Assembly (NCBI GenBank): GCA_900556555.1
Contig: USPF01000044.1
Location: 1 to 21,083, forward strand
Direction of reading: 5' to 3'
From: an uncultured Blautia sp.
GTDB taxonomy: Bacteria > Bacillota > Clostridia > Lachnospirales > Lachnospiraceae
DNA: 21,083 nucleotides
The notes under the pieces are model-generated. The model ran no database searches. It was not told the origin of the DNA and saw nothing but the letters and a program-made list of their open reading frames with translations. The position numbers and the translations under genes are program-made. The stretch's first letter is position 1. Every line of letters starts with the position of its first letter. Below are positions 7,332-14,020 of this stretch, piece after piece.

Positions 7332-7706
7332 TTGAAAGACAGAATCAGGACAATTCGGAAAAATGCCGGAATGACTCAGCAGAAGTTTGCTGAGAGATTA
7401 GGAGTTTCAAGAAATACCGTAGCCACTTATGAGACAAGTCCAAGAGTACCGATTGACGCTGTAATTGTTTCTATATGTAGGGAGTTTAGCGTCAGAGAAG
7501 AATGGCTGCGTACCGGGCAGGGTGACATCTATAAGGAAGCGACACCGGATTTGGAATTATCGAAATGGTTCGGACAAATATTAATGGAAGAAGAGTCTTC
7601 TTTTAAGAAAAGGTTTCTTCTGGCATTGACAACATTGAAAGAGGGCGAGTGGAAGGCTCTCGAACATCTTTCAGATGCCTTGTTCTGCAAGGCGGACAGG
7701 GCATAA
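7332..7706 (+). CDS. XRE-family helix-turn-helix regulator
   Basis: A 124-residue cytoplasmic DNA-binding protein resembling phage Cro/CI repressors. The helix-turn-helix occupies about residues 3-58 (IRTIRKNAGMTQQKFAERLG, then VSRNTVATYET). The SVREEWLRTGQGDIY stretch is common in chromosomal and prophage XRE regulators of Clostridia. The C-terminal half is helical and of unknown role, perhaps dimerisation. Translation probably starts at TTG 7332, with AGAGGT (7317-7322) about 9 bases before it; no better in-frame ATG exists upstream. The targets are unknown. It precedes the rpmG cluster, but that cluster has its own promoter, so a functional link is doubtful. No phage genes are nearby. Confidence 0.85.
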   Translation: MKDRIRTIRKNAGMTQQKFAERLGVSRNTVATYETSPRVPIDAVIVSICREFSVREEWLRTGQGDIYKEATPDLELSKWFGQILMEEESSFKKRFLLALTTLKEGEWKALEHLSDALFCKADRA

Positions 7707-7721
7707 TTGAAAAAGAAAAAC

Positions 7722-7750
7722 TTGACAAAGACCCGCTTCTATGGTAAGCT
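7722..7750 (+). promoter_or_regulatory. Promoter of the rpmG-secE-nusG cluster
   Basis: TTGACA (7722-7727), a 17-base spacer and TAAGCT (7745-7750), the -10 preceded by TGG as an extended -10. Transcription would start near 7757, giving a leader of about 155 bases before rpmG. Confidence 0.7.
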
Positions 7751-7756
7751 TGAACA

Positions 7757-7912
7757 GCGACAGTGGAAGTAGGTCTTTTTTTTGTGCCTAATTTGCCGCA
7801 GATGCGGTGGACTTAATACGAAAAGGAGGTCTTTGTCGCGGTAACAAGACGTTGCGTAGAGGCAGTTACGTGAAGCTGCCTGCGATAAAAGACACATGGA
7901 GGTGGAGAAGTC
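7757..7912 (+). promoter_or_regulatory. rpmG leader with hairpins and an unused ribosome-binding site
   Basis: The leader contains a tight CCGC-AGAT-GCGG hairpin (7796-7807), a strong Shine-Dalgarno sequence AAGGAGGT around 7823-7830 that precedes no annotated gene, and an AGGCAG/CTGCCT hairpin around 7860-7881. The unused site is followed by TTG TCG CGG TAA (7833-7844), which would encode only three residues. A CGGTAACAAGACG element at 7839-7851 recurs before rplK. A role in regulating the ribosomal-protein cluster is possible but not shown. Confidence 0.35.
7839..7851 (+). repeat. 13-base repeat, copy 1 (CGGTAACAAGACG)
   Basis: An exact 13-base match to 8842-8854. Here it lies in the rpmG leader, between an unused Shine-Dalgarno site and a hairpin. 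Confidence 0.6.
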
Positions 7913-8062
7913 GTGCGCGTAAGAATCACATTGGCATGTACAGAATGTAAACAGCGTAATTACAACATGACAAAAGAAAAGAAAAATCATCCAGAGCGTA
8001 TGGAGACAAAGAAATACTGTAAATTCTGCAGAACTCATACAATGCACAAAGAAACCAAATAA
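7913..8062 (+). CDS. rpmG: Ribosomal protein bL33
   Basis: A 49-residue large-subunit ribosomal protein of the usual L33 length. It has the zinc-binding four-cysteine pattern, Cys9/Cys12 and Cys36/Cys39 ([11 protein letters not shown] and [11 protein letters not shown]), marking the C+ paralogue type. Translation starts at GTG 7913, with GGAGG at 7898-7902. This GTG yields the conserved [12 protein letters not shown] start. It is the first gene of the classic rpmG-secE-nusG order, 22 bases before the secE ATG. Confidence 0.95.
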   Translation: MRVRITLACTECKQRNYNMTKEKKNHPERMETKKYCKFCRTHTMHKETK

Positions 8063-8084
8063 TTCGGTTTAAGAGGTGAATTTG

Positions 8085-8288
8085 ATGGAAGCAGAAAAAA
8101 AACAGAAAGCTCCAAAAAAAAGCTGGACAAAAGGACTTCAGGCTGAATTTAAGAAAATTAACTGGCCTGATAAGCAGACACTGGTGAAACAGACAGTTGC
8201 GGTAGTATCTATTACTGCTGTTCTGGGTGTTTTTATCGCTGTTGTTGACAGCGGGATTTTGCAGCTGCTTAACTTATTAATTAAATAA
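8085..8288 (+). CDS. secE: Preprotein translocase subunit SecE
   Basis: The small 67-residue Gram-positive form of SecE, which clamps SecY in the Sec translocon of the cytoplasmic membrane. A basic N-terminus is followed by the conserved amphipathic helix LQAEFKKINWPDKQTLVKQT and a single transmembrane helix at about residues 38-60. The ATG at 8085 is preferred over the in-frame GTG at 8076 because AGAGGTG (8072-8078), the Shine-Dalgarno site, overlaps that GTG. It lies between rpmG and nusG, with 16 bases before the nusG ATG, and is surely cotranscribed with both. Confidence 0.95.
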   Translation: MEAEKKQKAPKKSWTKGLQAEFKKINWPDKQTLVKQTVAVVSITAVLGVFIAVVDSGILQLLNLLIK

Positions 8289-8304
8289 GGACAAGGTGAA
8301 TACG

Positions 8305-8826
8305 ATGTCAGAAGCAAATTGGTATGTTGTTCATACTTATTCAGGGTATGAAAACAAAGTAAAAGCCAACATTGACAAGACAATTGAAAACAGACACCTG
8401 GAGGACCAGATTTTAGAAGTCCGTGTACCTATGCAGGACGTTGTGGAACTGAAGAACGGTGAGAAAAAACAGGTTCAGAAGAAAATGTTCCCAGGATACG
8501 TTCTGATTCATATGGTAATGAATGACGACACATGGTATGTTGTAAGAAATACCCGGGGTGTTACAGGATTTGTTGGTCCGGGTTCCAAGCCGGTTCCTCT
8601 TACGGAACAGGAAATCGAAGCTCTTGGCATTTCCCTGGTTGGAGATGTAGAGATTGACTTCGTGGAAGGTGACAGTGTTGTTGTTACAGGCGGTGTTTGG
8701 AAAGATACTGTGGGCGTTGTTCAGAGTATTAATGAAGCAAAACAGATTGTAACAATTAATGTTGAGCTGTTTGGTCGCGAAACACCAGTAGAAATAAGTT
8801 TCGCTGAAGTAAAGAGTCTTTCATAA
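8305..8826 (+). CDS. nusG: Transcription termination/antitermination factor NusG
   Basis: A 173-residue NusG. It binds RNA polymerase next to the transcript and affects pausing, termination and coupling to translation. The NGN domain covers about residues 3-110, starting ANWYVVHTYSGYENKVK and including MFPGYVLI and VRNTRGVTGFVG. The KOW domain is at about 120-170 (EGDSVVVTGGVWKDTVGVV). The ATG at 8305 is chosen over an in-frame GTG at 8296 because NusG proteins begin just before NWYVVHTYSG and because AAGGTG lies about 6 bases before it. Some read-through into rplK is expected, since no terminator separates them. Confidence 0.96.
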   Translation: MSEANWYVVHTYSGYENKVKANIDKTIENRHLEDQILEVRVPMQDVVELKNGEKKQVQKKMFPGYVLIHMVMNDDTWYVVRNTRGVTGFVGPGSKPVPLTEQEIEALGISLVGDVEIDFVEGDSVVVTGGVWKDTVGVVQSINEAKQIVTINVELFGRETPVEISFAEVKSLS

Positions 8827-8841
8827 ATATATCAGAAAGAC

Positions 8842-8854
8842 CGGTAACAAGACG
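8842..8854 (+). repeat. 13-base repeat, copy 2 (CGGTAACAAGACG)
   Basis: Identical to 7839-7851. In this copy it occupies the loop side of a short GACC/GGTC hairpin (8839-8842 with 8859-8862), between nusG and the putative L1 operator. Confidence 0.6.
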
Positions 8855-8878
8855 AAAGGGTCATAATGTCACATGGCT

Positions 8879-8907
8879 CGTGGGAGGGACATCCCCGCAA
8901 TTACCAC
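8879..8907 (+). promoter_or_regulatory. Putative ribosomal protein L1 operator before rplK
   Basis: This 29-base element begins CGTGGGAGGG and ends GCAATTACCAC. GTGG (8880-8883) can pair with CCAC (8904-8907), and GGG with CCC inside, leaving the internal GAG and the AATTA side unpaired. The 23S rRNA site of L1 (helices 76-77) has the same outline, GGTGGGAG on one side and GTGAAATACCACC on the other. L1 repressing the rplK-rplA mRNA through such a mimic is established in other bacteria. The rplK Shine-Dalgarno site AGGAGGTG starts six bases later, well placed for translational repression. A near copy lies before rplA. Confidence 0.75.
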
Positions 8908-8926
8908 AATATAGGAGGTGCCGAAA

Positions 8927-9352
8927 ATGGCAAAGAAAGTAACAGGTTATATTAAATTACAGATTCCTGCTGGAAAGGCTACACCAGCTCCACCGGTTGG
9001 TCCTGCTTTAGGTCAGCACGGAGTAAACATCGTACAGTTTACAAAAGAATTTAATGCAAAAACAGCAGATAAGGGAGATTTGATCATCCCTGTTGTTATT
9101 ACAGTATATGCGGACAGAAGCTTCAGCTTCATCACAAAAACTCCGCCGGCAGCAGTTTTATTAAAGAAAGCTTGCAACATCAAATCTGGTTCAGGCGTTC
9201 CAAATAAAAACAAAGTTGCTACAATTTCCAAAGCAAAAATCCAGGAAATTGCAGAAATGAAAATGCCAGACTTAAATGCAGCATCCTTAGAAGCAGCTAT
9301 GAGCATGATCGCTGGTACTGCAAGAAGTATGGGTATTAAAGTAGAAGAGTAA
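8927..9352 (+). CDS. rplK: Ribosomal protein uL11
   Basis: A 141-residue L11, the usual length. It forms the GTPase-associated centre of the large subunit with 23S rRNA. The N-terminal signature reads [20 protein letters not shown], then [20 protein letters not shown], and the C-terminal RNA-binding domain has [17 protein letters not shown] and [13 protein letters not shown]. The start at ATG 8927 follows AGGAGGTG (8913-8920); the in-frame GTG at 8918 lies inside that site and is rejected. It is preceded by a putative L1 operator and followed after 56 bases by rplA with its own copy of the element. Confidence 0.97.
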   Translation: MAKKVTGYIKLQIPAGKATPAPPVGPALGQHGVNIVQFTKEFNAKTADKGDLIIPVVITVYADRSFSFITKTPPAAVLLKKACNIKSGSGVPNKNKVATISKAKIQEIAEMKMPDLNAASLEAAMSMIAGTARSMGIKVEE

Positions 9353-9364
9353 ACTATCAACAAA

Positions 9365-9393
9365 CGTGGGAGGGACATTCCCGCAATTACCAC
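9365..9393 (+). promoter_or_regulatory. Second putative L1 operator, before rplA
   Basis: It matches 8879-8907 at 28 of 29 positions (T for C at 9379). GTGG (9366-9369) pairs with CCAC (9390-9393), and the rplA Shine-Dalgarno site TAGGAGG (9394-9400) begins on the very next base, so protein bound here would cover the ribosome-binding site. Coding sequence on both sides is unrelated, so the match is not part of a longer duplication visible here. Confidence 0.75.
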
Positions 9394-9408
9394 TAGGAGG
9401 TTATTTAT

Positions 9409-10104
9409 ATGAAACGCGGAAAAAAATACGCAGAGGCTGCAAAAGCAGTTGACCGTACAACTTTATATGATCCAGCAGAGGCAGTTTCTTTAGTAAAAAA
9501 GACAGCCGTAGCTAAATTTGACGAAACAATCGAAGCTCATATCAGAACAGGCTGTGATGGACGTCATGCAGAACAGCAGATTCGTGGTGCAGTAGTTCTG
9601 CCTCACGGAACAGGTAAAACTGTTCGTGTTTTAGTATTCGCTAAGAATGCAAAAGCTGACGAAGCTCTGGCAGCAGGTGCAGATTTCGTAGGAGCTGAGG
9701 AATTAATTCCAAAGATCCAGAACGAAGGATGGTTAGATTTCGACGTTGTTGTTGCTACACCGGATATGATGGGTGTTGTTGGACGTCTGGGACGTGTACT
9801 CGGACCTAAAGGCTTAATGCCAAACCCAAAAGCTGGTACTGTAACTATGGACGTTACAAAAGCTATCCAGGATATCAAAGCTGGTAAGATTGAATATCGT
9901 CTTGATAAAACAAACATCATTCACGTGCCAATCGGAAAAGCTTCTTTCACAGAGGAGCAGTTAGCGGACAACTTCCAGACGCTTATGGGAGCTATCAATA
10001 AGGCTAGACCAAGCGCATTAAAAGGTGTGTTCTTAAAGAGCGTATCTCTGGCTTCCACAATGGGACCAAGCGTAAAGGTTAACCCAATGAAAATAGCTCA
10101 GTAA
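9409..10104 (+). CDS. rplA: Ribosomal protein uL1
   Basis: A 231-residue L1, which forms the L1 stalk of the large subunit, helps release deacylated tRNA and can repress its own mRNA. Signature stretches include [32 protein letters not shown] and the L1 motif [20 protein letters not shown] followed by [13 protein letters not shown]. The ATG at 9409 lies 8 bases after TAGGAGG. It is the last gene of the cluster here: a strong terminator follows 16 bases after the stop, whereas rplJ and rplL usually follow in Firmicutes. Confidence 0.97.
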   Translation: MKRGKKYAEAAKAVDRTTLYDPAEAVSLVKKTAVAKFDETIEAHIRTGCDGRHAEQQIRGAVVLPHGTGKTVRVLVFAKNAKADEALAAGADFVGAEELIPKIQNEGWLDFDVVVATPDMMGVVGRLGRVLGPKGLMPNPKAGTVTMDVTKAIQDIKAGKIEYRLDKTNIIHVPIGKASFTEEQLADNFQTLMGAINKARPSALKGVFLKSVSLASTMGPSVKVNPMKIAQ

Positions 10105-10120
10105 TAGATGAGAATATAGA

Positions 10121-10149
10121 GGCGGGAACTTCTTTTGGAAGTTCCCGCC
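10121..10149 (+). terminator. Intrinsic terminator after rplA
   Basis: A perfect 12-base-pair stem, GGCGGGAACTTC (10121-10132) with its complement (10138-10149), and a 5-base loop, followed by a U-containing but interrupted tail (ttctgtatatt). It ends the ribosomal-protein transcript. Confidence 0.85.
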
Positions 10150-10202
10150 TTCTGTATATTGTGGAAACAAACAGTGTGAGAAAATAGAAAGAGGTAGGTA
10201 AG

Positions 10203-11162
10203 ATGCGTATAGGCAGAAAAAGCCCCAAAAAGGAAAGAAAGGCAATGACGGTTTCGCTCTATGGAAATATCCTCTTTGTGGTTTTGGAGCTTATTATGGC
10301 TATAATAACGAGTTCTCAGGCGGTGCTTCTAGATGCAGTCTATGACGGGATTGAATTTTGTATGCTGCTTCCTTCGGTTTTTTTGATTCCTTTACTCTAT
10401 CAGCCAAGTAATGAGAAATATCCGTTTGGACATATGCAGTTAGAAACGGTTTTTGTCGTAGTAAAAGGCATTACTATGTCTGCAGTGACGATAGGGATGA
10501 TTGCCAACAGTATTAATATATTGTTTCATGGAGGACGTCGTGTAGCGTTTGATGTGGTAGCCTGGTTTGAATTAGCTGGTATGCTCATCAGCATTATTGT
10601 AGCTCTTTATCTGAAACGTAAGAACCGGACTTTGAATTCTCCTATCATAGAAACAGAAATGCAGGGCTGGAAGATAGACAGTGTGATCTCTATGGGAATG
10701 ACCCTGGCCTTTTTCCTTCCTATATTGGTTCCATTTGAGTGGTTCCAGAAATTAACGCCTTATCTGGACTCTATACTGGCCATTGTGCTGTCCCTTATCA
10801 TGCTTCCTGAACCAATAGGTACGGTGGTATCGGGTATTCGGGATTTGCTTTTGATTTCGCCGGATGAAGAAACGATACAGGAGATAAGAGAAACTGTTGA
10901 GCCGGAATTGAAAGATTGTAGCTATTCAGAATTATATTTTGAGGTAGTGAAGACAGGGCGGAAGCTATGGATCAGTGCTTACATAAAGCTGGAAAAAGAT
11001 GAGCTGTCAGTCCGAAGATTTAAGATGTATCAGAACCGCTGTATTGCGGCTTTGGTTCAGAAATATACGGACTTTTATTTTGAATTGCTGCCGGAGATTG
11101 AGTTTGATGAGGAAGAAATCAGGCAGCTTACAGAAGAGAATGTGGCAGATAAGGAAAATTGA
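10203..11162 (+). CDS. Cation diffusion facilitator-family transporter, divergent metal site
   Basis: A 319-residue membrane protein of CDF layout. An N-terminal six-helix domain (about residues 17-215) is followed by a cytoplasmic domain (about 220-310). Helix 2 carries the Asp-x3-Asp pair (Asp44 and Asp48 in AVLLDAVYDGIEF), and YPFGHMQLE is the family's loop motif. In helix 5 the usual His/Asp-x3-Asp is GWKID, with Gly155 where zinc transporters have histidine; only Asp159 remains. This points to a divergent subgroup whose ion is uncertain, although proton-coupled divalent-metal export is the family role. The ATG at 10203 has GAGGTAGG about 4 bases before it. It stands alone between two terminators. 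Confidence 0.82.
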   Translation: MRIGRKSPKKERKAMTVSLYGNILFVVLELIMAIITSSQAVLLDAVYDGIEFCMLLPSVFLIPLLYQPSNEKYPFGHMQLETVFVVVKGITMSAVTIGMIANSINILFHGGRRVAFDVVAWFELAGMLISIIVALYLKRKNRTLNSPIIETEMQGWKIDSVISMGMTLAFFLPILVPFEWFQKLTPYLDSILAIVLSLIMLPEPIGTVVSGIRDLLLISPDEETIQEIRETVEPELKDCSYSELYFEVVKTGRKLWISAYIKLEKDELSVRRFKMYQNRCIAALVQKYTDFYFELLPEIEFDEEEIRQLTEENVADKEN

Positions 11163-11179
11163 AATGCGATAAAAGGGAT

Positions 11180-11228
11180 GCCGGAAAATCAAGGGCTAAT
11201 TAGGGTGTTGATTTTCCGGCAGTTTTTT
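11180..11228 (+). terminator. Intrinsic terminator after the CDF transporter
   Basis: A perfect 13-base-pair stem (11180-11192 with 11208-11220), a 15-base loop, then AG and seven T residues (11223-11229 region). It lies just past the minus-strand response regulator stop and could also mark the end of that convergent transcript, though no good T-run is seen in that direction. Confidence 0.88.
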
Positions 11229-11983
11229 TATTTTTGGTTGCGGAATTCGCTGGGTTGGATTCCGGTGTAAGATTTGAAGGCTCTGCTGAAATAAAATCCA
11301 TCTTTATATCCTACCAGTTCTCCGATTTTCTGTATTTCCATTTCATGGTTGTCCAGGAGAAGCCGTTTAGCTTCGTTCATACGCAGGCGTGTCAGGTATT
11401 TGGATGGCGTTTCACCGGAATATTTTTTAAATATTTTTCCCAGATATTCCTGAGTAAAGCCAAATTTTTGGGCGAGTTCTCCGAAGAAAACCTCTTCTTT
11501 GTAATGGTCTTTTAAATATTTTTCCAGAAGTTCACAAATATTTTTCTGGTCTAAACGTCCGGAATCTGTACGCAAAGCATCTAATTCTCCCGCTTCAGAT
11601 TGAATAGAGGTGAGAATTTTAGTGAGAGATTCTGACAGGGCTTCTAATGTTACGGGTTTTAATAAATAATCCTTAACCTGAAATTTGATTGCAGACTGGG
11701 CATAGGAAAAGTCATTGTATCCGCTTAAAATAACCACTTTAATATGAGGGTGATTTTTGTACAGATAATGAGCTAGTTCAAGACCGTCAAACTGTGGCAT
11801 GCGAATATCCGTAATAACAAGATTTGGACATGTTTTTTCTATTATATCCCGTGCATCCAGCCCATTAGAAGCCTCTCCAGCAAGTGCAAAGGGAAGCTGG
11901 AGTGAGGAGATTTTTTTGATGATATTCTTTCTGATTAAGTGCTCGTCTTCTACAACAACATATTTATAGTTTTGGGTGCTCAT
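11228..11983 (-). CDS. AraC-type response regulator (YesN-like)
   Basis: A 251-residue cytoplasmic transcription factor. The receiver domain (about residues 7-125) has acidic residues in VVVEDEH, phosphoacceptor Asp59 in LVITDIRMPQFDG, and Lys109 in DYLLKPVT. The AraC-type double helix-turn-helix covers about 150-250 (FFGELAQKFGFTQEYLGKIF, then IGELVGYKDGFYFSRAFKSY, then PSEFR). It overlaps the upstream kinase gene by 20 bases, so the two are translationally coupled and form a two-component pair. YesM/YesN-type pairs next to ABC sugar operons in Firmicutes usually activate those operons in response to an extracellular sugar. The likely target here is the divergent operon starting at 14021. 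Confidence 0.93.
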   Translation of the reverse strand: MSTQNYKYVVVEDEHLIRKNIIKKISSLQLPFALAGEASNGLDARDIIEKTCPNLVITDIRMPQFDGLELAHYLYKNHPHIKVVILSGYNDFSYAQSAIKFQVKDYLLKPVTLEALSESLTKILTSIQSEAGELDALRTDSGRLDQKNICELLEKYLKDHYKEEVFFGELAQKFGFTQEYLGKIFKKYSGETPSKYLTRLRMNEAKRLLLDNHEMEIQKIGELVGYKDGFYFSRAFKSYTGIQPSEFRNQK

Positions 11984-13835
11984 GATAATATTCCTCCCTT
12001 GAGTGGTAAATAGGACCGCCTACAATAAAAATAGTTCTTCCTGGATAATCATTTGTTATTTTGAAAATTGCGTTTTCTCCATAAAGCAGCTTTAACCGGA
12101 GATAGACATTTTTCAATCCCATTCCGCCTATTTCCATAGATTTCAGTTCTTCGTTCATGTTTAGGTTTTTGTATAGATGTATTAATTCCTTCTTTTTTTC
12201 ATTGCTCATGGTTCCGCCGTTGTCCTCTATTTCCAGAAACCAAGTTTCGTTTTTGACATATGAGCGAATCATTAAACGCCAAGGAGGACTGACACAAAAA
12301 GCGTATTTAAAAGCATTTTCTACAATTGGCTGAATCAAAAGTTTTGGAATCAGGAAAGATTCTGTTTCTTGTGCAATAGAAGTTTTATATTCGAACTCGT
12401 CGCCAAAACGAAACTTCATACATTTTAGATAGCGTTCTGTATAAAAAATTTCCTCTTCCAGAGGTACGATCATTTCCTGTCCGGATGTAATGTAACGGAA
12501 GTAATCACATAGAGCACCGCAGATTTTTACAATATCTTCGTTCATTTCTTCTTCAGCCATGATGCTGATATTCGTAAGACTGTTATAAAGAAAATGAGGG
12601 TTAATCAAGGATTGCGTAGCCTGGAGCTTTGCCCTTGTTTCTTCTGAACGGGACAGTAGAACTTCCTGTGAAGTGGAGCGAAGCTTTTCGTACATGTTGC
12701 GTATAGAGTCGCATAGAATAGAAAGTTCCCTGATGTTGCTGTCAGCAGAAGTAAGATTTACTTTTTCCTCAGATAAAACTCTGTTGATGGTTATTTTTCC
12801 TGTTGCTTTTGTGAGTTTTTCCAGAGGTTTTGTAAGCCTCTGTGAGATGAAAAAGCAAATTAACATTGTAAGTATGATAGAAACGCCTCCGATGAGAAAA
12901 ACCATATTGCGATAATTGCGAAGGGGCAGATAAACAGCCTCTTGCTCCTTTGTTACAATTACAGTCCATCCATATTCGCTTAGAGATTCGTATGTAAGTA
13001 ATACGGAGTTGTTATTGACTGTAGTAATTAACTCTCCGTTATTTGGTTTTAAATCAGAGTGCTGAATTTCGGAATAATAATCTTCTTCTCTTGATGTTGT
13101 GTATGGATAGACCATTTCTTGCCTTGAATTGTAAATCGTCACAGTGGTTCCGGGGTTGGATTGTTCAATCTGTGAAGCAAGAGAAAAAATAGTGTTGCAA
13201 TCCTGAACAACTTCTACGATGCCTTCTGGCTTTCCGGCACTGTCCAAAAACATTCTGACAAGAGAAATGAATTTAGGGTTGCTGCTGCCTTCTGTGCTGG
13301 GGAGGTCTTCGTGATAGGATGGTTCAGTGAAATATTTATGCCCGTTTAGGTTCATTACTTCCTCGTACCACTCTATGGATTCAAGATCGACATTGGAAGT
13401 TCTCATCCAATATCCTGCTTCCACACAGGAGCCATCCATTGTGTAGAGTTTGATTTCTGAAGCAGACTGGTAGGCACCTATAATGGCTGTGACGATTTCG
13501 TTAATGGCTGTAACCTTTTCTCGGGAAGCTATCAGGGCTTCTGGGTTTGTTCCTGTCTGCCGGTACATGTAAGAAAATTCCTTGAAGTTATTTTTAATGG
13601 CATTGGAATAAACAATATTCATGGAGATGGTGGACATGTTATCTAGCTGTGTGGTAACGGCATTTGAAAGTGAAACACACAGGTTTTCGGAATCTTTTTT
13701 TGCCTCTGCTATGGTATTATTTTTGTAATATGTATAAGTAAAGGTAAAAAAGATACAAAGAAGAATCAAAATAAAAAAACCATAAATGGTAAATAGATAC
13801 ATTTTTTGAGAATATCGTTTTGGTGATTTTGCCAT
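11964..13835 (-). CDS. Sensor histidine kinase (YesM-like)
   Basis: A 623-residue membrane kinase. Transmembrane helices lie at about residues 13-35 and 310-331, with an extracellular Cache-like sensor domain of about 270 residues between them that would bind ligand or contact a binding protein. A HAMP segment follows at about 332-385. The His_kinase motif INPHFLYNSL carries the phosphorylated His414. The ATPase domain has its N box in LIQPIVENAFKYAF, then DNGG, and ends with GMGLKNVYLRLKLLYG. The start has GGAGG (minus strand) about 10 bases before the ATG. It sits upstream of, and overlaps, its regulator. Ligand identity is inferred only from the divergent sugar operon. Confidence 0.93.
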   Translation of the reverse strand: MAKSPKRYSQKMYLFTIYGFFILILLCIFFTFTYTYYKNNTIAEAKKDSENLCVSLSNAVTTQLDNMSTISMNIVYSNAIKNNFKEFSYMYRQTGTNPEALIASREKVTAINEIVTAIIGAYQSASEIKLYTMDGSCVEAGYWMRTSNVDLESIEWYEEVMNLNGHKYFTEPSYHEDLPSTEGSSNPKFISLVRMFLDSAGKPEGIVEVVQDCNTIFSLASQIEQSNPGTTVTIYNSRQEMVYPYTTSREEDYYSEIQHSDLKPNNGELITTVNNNSVLLTYESLSEYGWTVIVTKEQEAVYLPLRNYRNMVFLIGGVSIILTMLICFFISQRLTKPLEKLTKATGKITINRVLSEEKVNLTSADSNIRELSILCDSIRNMYEKLRSTSQEVLLSRSEETRAKLQATQSLINPHFLYNSLTNISIMAEEEMNEDIVKICGALCDYFRYITSGQEMIVPLEEEIFYTERYLKCMKFRFGDEFEYKTSIAQETESFLIPKLLIQPIVENAFKYAFCVSPPWRLMIRSYVKNETWFLEIEDNGGTMSNEKKKELIHLYKNLNMNEELKSMEIGGMGLKNVYLRLKLLYGENAIFKITNDYPGRTIFIVGGPIYHSREEYYHEHPKL

Positions 13836-13861
13836 TTTCTTTCCTCCTTTTTCAAAAGTAA

Positions 13862-13890
13862 ATTATACAGGATGGTTCAAAAAAATGCAA
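13862..13890 (-). promoter_or_regulatory. Promoter of the kinase-regulator operon
   Basis: On the minus strand a perfect TATAAT -10 (13862-13867) lies 17 bases from a weak TTGCAT -35 (13885-13890). Transcription starts close to the Shine-Dalgarno site of the kinase gene, so the leader is short. Confidence 0.5.
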
Positions 13891-13932
13891 ATTAGAGTTC
13901 TGTTTTGTCTATTTTGTGATAGCTGGTGTTGT

Positions 13933-13940
13933 GCTATTAT
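13933..13940 (+). promoter_or_regulatory. Promoter of the sugar ABC/GH31 operon (extended -10)
   Basis: TGCTATTAT, an extended -10 with TATTAT at 13935-13940. No convincing -35 lies upstream (the best is TTTTGT, 17 bases away), which fits a promoter needing an activator such as the AraC-type regulator encoded divergently. Confidence 0.5.
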
Positions 13941-13963
13941 GTATTTACACCAAAGGAAACGTG

Positions 13964-13977
13964 TTTTATCGATAAAA
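13964..13977. promoter_or_regulatory. Perfect 14-base palindrome in the operon leader
   Basis: TTTTATCGATAAAA reads the same on both strands. It lies about 24 bases after the predicted -10 and 43 bases before the start codon, flanked by ACGT on both sides (13959-13962 and 13983-13986). This position suits a repressor acting as a roadblock; the protein that might bind is unknown. Confidence 0.4.
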
Positions 13978-14020
13978 TATAGACGTAATTTCTAAAAAAC
14001 AAATGAATAGGAGCGAAATC

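Noticed and set aside
8063..8084. tRNA-Trp gene, often found next to secE in Clostridia
   Set aside because: Only 22 bases separate rpmG from the secE start, and no tRNA-like fold is visible elsewhere in the cluster.
13952..13968. Possible CcpA catabolite-repression site (GGAAACG core) in the sugar operon leader
   Set aside because: Only the left half and the central CG fit; several positions of the right half disagree, so it is not reported as a site.
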